Of a DNA stretch of 64,000 nucleotides, positions 62,040 to 64,000 are shown in pieces. A program made the translations under genes and the position numbers. Source of the DNA: Rubinisphaera margarita. Its GTDB lineage: Bacteria; Planctomycetota; Planctomycetia; Planctomycetales; Planctomycetaceae. The DNA lies in the NCBI RefSeq assembly GCF_022267515.1, contig NZ_JAKFGB010000012.1, forward strand, positions 930,001 through 994,000, written 5' to 3'. The notes under the pieces are model-generated. The model was given only the letters and a program-made list of their open reading frames with translations. It searched no databases and was not told the origin of the DNA. Positions within the stretch are counted from its first letter, which is position 1; each line of letters starts with the position of its first letter.

Positions 62040-62996
62040 ATGTTGCTTTCTCAGCAGCGGCGCACTGCTTTCACACTGATCGAACTGCTTGTGGTGATCG
62101 CGATCATCGCGATTCTGGTCGCACTACTGCTTCCAGCGGTTCAGCAGGCCCGGGAAGCCGCCCGGAGAAGTTCCTGCAAGAACAAGATGAAACAGATCGG
62201 TCTGGCTCTCCACAACTATCACGACACATTCAGCGTCTTCCCTCCCGGGCAGATTGGCGCAGGGGACTGCGACTCTTCGGGCACCGCTCCCAATGTGGCC
62301 ATGAATCTCAATGGTCTTGTCATGCTGCTTCCGGGGCTGGAGTACGGAAACCTTTACGATCAGCTCGACTTCAACCGCGCTTTCCACACAAAGGTGCAAA
62401 GCAGTATTCCGCTCGCCAGTGGAGAAGCAACGACCAACGCGGCATTGATCGACCGGGACCTCGACATCTTCATCTGCCCGTCGGACCCCGGCCCCACGAG
62501 CCAGACGTTATCGAGCTCCTATGATCCCCCGAATCAGAGTAAGAAGCACAGGACCAATTACGACTTCAGCACTTATCGAAACTCCTATCAGAACTGCAAC
62601 TACTGGGTCGAACGCTCAAACTCGCTCAAAGCGATGTTCGAAGACGGTAGCCGTTGCCGCATTCGTGATGTGACTGACGGGACAACGAACACGGCCATGG
62701 TCCTGGAGACGCGGCAAGCCTGTTGCGGGAACGGACAGAACGCCAACTGGGGCGCCCGCGGATGGGTGCAGGTCGGACTCAGCCTCTCTTCGGCGCCACC
62801 AAACCTCACCGTACGATCGGGAGTCGATCACAAACCGAACCTGGGCGACTGGGGCTGGACCGGGAGTTATCACGACGGCGGCATGCAGATGGTTCTGGCC
62901 GATGGCAGTGTTCGCTTCCTCAGCGAAAATGTCGCCGGCAGTATCCGTTCGTCTCTGGAGCGAATCGCCGATGGAACCGTTATCGGCGAGTTCTAG
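62040..62996 (+). CDS. DUF1559 pilin-like protein
   Basis: This 318-residue protein starts at ATG 62040 (AGGAG 7 bases upstream), although the frame is open from 61854. N-terminus 'QQRRTAFTLIELLVVIAIIAILVALLLPAVQQAREAARR' is a textbook type IV pilin/pseudopilin signal: prepilin cleavage before Phe, Glu at +5. DUF1559 features follow ('NKMKQIGLALHNYHDTF', 'YDQLDFNRAF', 'HDGGMQMVLADGSVRFLSENV', the H-x9-DG motif). It is paired with a small lipoprotein 73 bases downstream, a recurring planctomycete pair. Confidence 0.95.
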   Translation: MLLSQQRRTAFTLIELLVVIAIIAILVALLLPAVQQAREAARRSSCKNKMKQIGLALHNYHDTFSVFPPGQIGAGDCDSSGTAPNVAMNLNGLVMLLPGLEYGNLYDQLDFNRAFHTKVQSSIPLASGEATTNAALIDRDLDIFICPSDPGPTSQTLSSSYDPPNQSKKHRTNYDFSTYRNSYQNCNYWVERSNSLKAMFEDGSRCRIRDVTDGTTNTAMVLETRQACCGNGQNANWGARGWVQVGLSLSSAPPNLTVRSGVDHKPNLGDWGWTGSYHDGGMQMVLADGSVRFLSENVAGSIRSSLERIADGTVIGEF

Positions 62997-63069
62997 ATCC
63001 TCATGCTCTGGCATAGCTGTTTGATTAAACTTCTGCCTGATGTTCCCGTTTCATCGAGGAGGCTAACGA

Positions 63070-63573
63070 ATGCGGACTGCGCCCCTTCAGCGTATTCTCA
63101 CCCTGTCCATCGTCCTGCTTGCCGGTTGCGGAACGAAGACGGAAGTCCCCGAGTTCGCAGCCGATCTGGTCAGTGTGACCGGCAAGGTGACCGTGAATGG
63201 TGCTCCGTTGCCGGGCGCCTTGATTACCTTCGTTCCTGCCGGAGGACAATCCGGGGAGACTGCGACCTCAGTGACGGATGAGGCTGGCCAGTATCAACTC
63301 ATCACCGCTCGGCCGGGTGGCGTGGATGCCCAGGCAACGGGTGCACTCCCCGGTACATATAAGGTCACCATCAGCCGGCTCACGATGCCAGACGGGGCCG
63401 CTGTTCCGCCCGGCACGACCGATGCCGATGCAATGGCACTCGGAGCGAAGGAATCGTTGCCGTCACAGCTCAGCGACTACGAGAAGACACAACAACAGGT
63501 CGAGGTCGAGGCGACACCCGGTTTCACTCACGACTTCGAACTGAAGGTGAAGGACTTCCCTGCCCCGACCTGA
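63070..63573 (+). CDS. Lipoprotein with carboxypeptidase regulatory-like (CarbR) domain
   Basis: This 167-residue protein has a lipobox 'LLAGC' (Cys about 19), so it is anchored to a membrane by lipid. About 35-95 forms a small Ig-like/carboxypeptidase regulatory domain ('VTGKVTVNGAPLPGALITFVPAGG...TSVTDEAGQYQL...PGTYKVTISR'). GGAGG lies before the ATG. It is the usual companion of DUF1559 proteins, perhaps anchoring them. No enzyme activity is expected. Confidence 0.88.
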   Translation: MRTAPLQRILTLSIVLLAGCGTKTEVPEFAADLVSVTGKVTVNGAPLPGALITFVPAGGQSGETATSVTDEAGQYQLITARPGGVDAQATGALPGTYKVTISRLTMPDGAAVPPGTTDADAMALGAKESLPSQLSDYEKTQQQVEVEATPGFTHDFELKVKDFPAPT

Positions 63574-63588
63574 ATCACACGACGCGAT

Positions 63589-64000
63589 TCAGCGAGAGGT
63601 TTCGTTAAAGAAGATGACCAGATTCTTCGTCTGACGGGCCGCGGCGATAATATCAATGCGGCCGTCTCCGTTCAGATCGCCAACCTTCAGGTCTTCGACG
63701 GCGACTTCTTCTCCTGAGACGCGAGTCTCGCGCCAGGAACTTCCGCTGTCGTCCAGCGGAGTAAACAACTTGATGCCCGGCACGCCGGGATCGTTCATTC
63801 CACGCCAGCCAACGATGATCTGATCCGAACCGACGCCGAGCAGATCGGCACATGCGACAGCGTGACCGTCTTTCAGGGATTCATCGAGCACTTTCAGCGG
63901 GACCCAGGGAGCGACCCCGTCTTTCGGTTGAACATAAGCGGCGGCGACCGATCCGTGCATCGGTTCAATCGTGGCAATGAATCTTCGACCGTTCGGAAGT
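63589..64000 (-). CDS. VCBS/FG-GAP repeat protein, N-terminal part missing
   Basis: The frame runs through the right window edge; an internal ATG at 63960 is not the true start, because codons upstream remain open and similar in character ('PNGRRFIATIEP'). The C-terminal 137 residues show FG-GAP/VCBS-type calcium-binding propeller repeats ('ACADLLGVGSDQIIVGWRG', 'VGDLNGDGRIDIIAAAR'). Such propellers bind glycans or proteins outside the cell. The length and remaining domains are outside the window. Confidence 0.85.
   Translation of the reverse strand, partial: LPNGRRFIATIEPMHGSVAAAYVQPKDGVAPWVPLKVLDESLKDGHAVACADLLGVGSDQIIVGWRGMNDPGVPGIKLFTPLDDSGSSWRETRVSGEEVAVEDLKVGDLNGDGRIDIIAAARQTKNLVIFFNETSR

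Overview
The window comes from a planctomycete, most likely the Planctomycetaceae/Gimesia-Rubinisphaera side of the phylum, at roughly 55-58% G+C. The evidence is gene content. There are five secreted DUF1549/DUF1553 proteins with an N-terminal c-type haem motif, four Tat-exported DUF1501 proteins paired with four of them, three formylglycine sulfatases, two pilin-like DUF1559 proteins, and a 'PVC-type' dehydrogenase/HEAT/cytochrome c module. No insertion sequence, phage module or CRISPR array was seen.

The outstanding region is 3018-6887 on the minus strand. In transcription order it holds a possible promoter and leader ending in a perfect intrinsic terminator (6726-6755). Eight tRNA or tRNA-like genes of eight different isotypes follow (Glu, Pro, Lys, Gly, Gln, Leu, Trp, then Arg). 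A small cREC protein (predicted cyclic-phosphate processing) lies between Trp and Arg. After Arg come five tandem noncoding units (4716-5334), each closed by its own long stem with the same CGACTG...C(T/C)TCGTC core. Last is a Ro60/Rsr protein (TROVE plus vWA) with a strong Shine-Dalgarno, then a hairpin terminator. Three of the five units contain a tRNA circularly opened at the anticodon, with the acceptor stem closed by a loop instead of ending in CCA. This is the architecture of YrlA-type bacterial Y RNAs, the RNA partners of Ro60. I read the locus as one RNA-surveillance or RNA-repair operon built from tRNAs, tRNA-mimicking Y RNAs, a cREC protein and Ro60.

The rest is planctomycete metabolism. 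Positions 1-2936 hold a truncated haem protein gene and two secreted low-complexity proteins. Positions 7174-11917 hold a GntR-controlled, tightly overlapping sugar operon (Gfo/Idh dehydrogenase, TIM-barrel epimerase, ROK kinase, DeoC aldolase). Positions 12018-13907 hold an ArsR regulator, a membrane rhodanese and an exported methyltransferase. Positions 14053-17388 pair a sulfatase with an SLC13-type anion transporter.

From 17397 to 63573 there are repeated exported catabolic cassettes (DUF1549/1553 plus DUF1501, with discoidin, PPC or TIG partners). Among them are a Trx/PDZ protein, a ceramidase-like hydrolase, a DUF4091 glycosidase-like protein, cardiolipin synthase, esterases, a sulfatase-dehydrogenase-cytochrome fusion, a DUF2306 membrane protein, a tandem alpha/beta hydrolase, a Tat-exported Gfo/Idh protein, and DUF1559 plus lipoprotein pairs. 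An overlooked 36-residue membrane protein lies at 57407-57517. The genes at both window edges are cut off.
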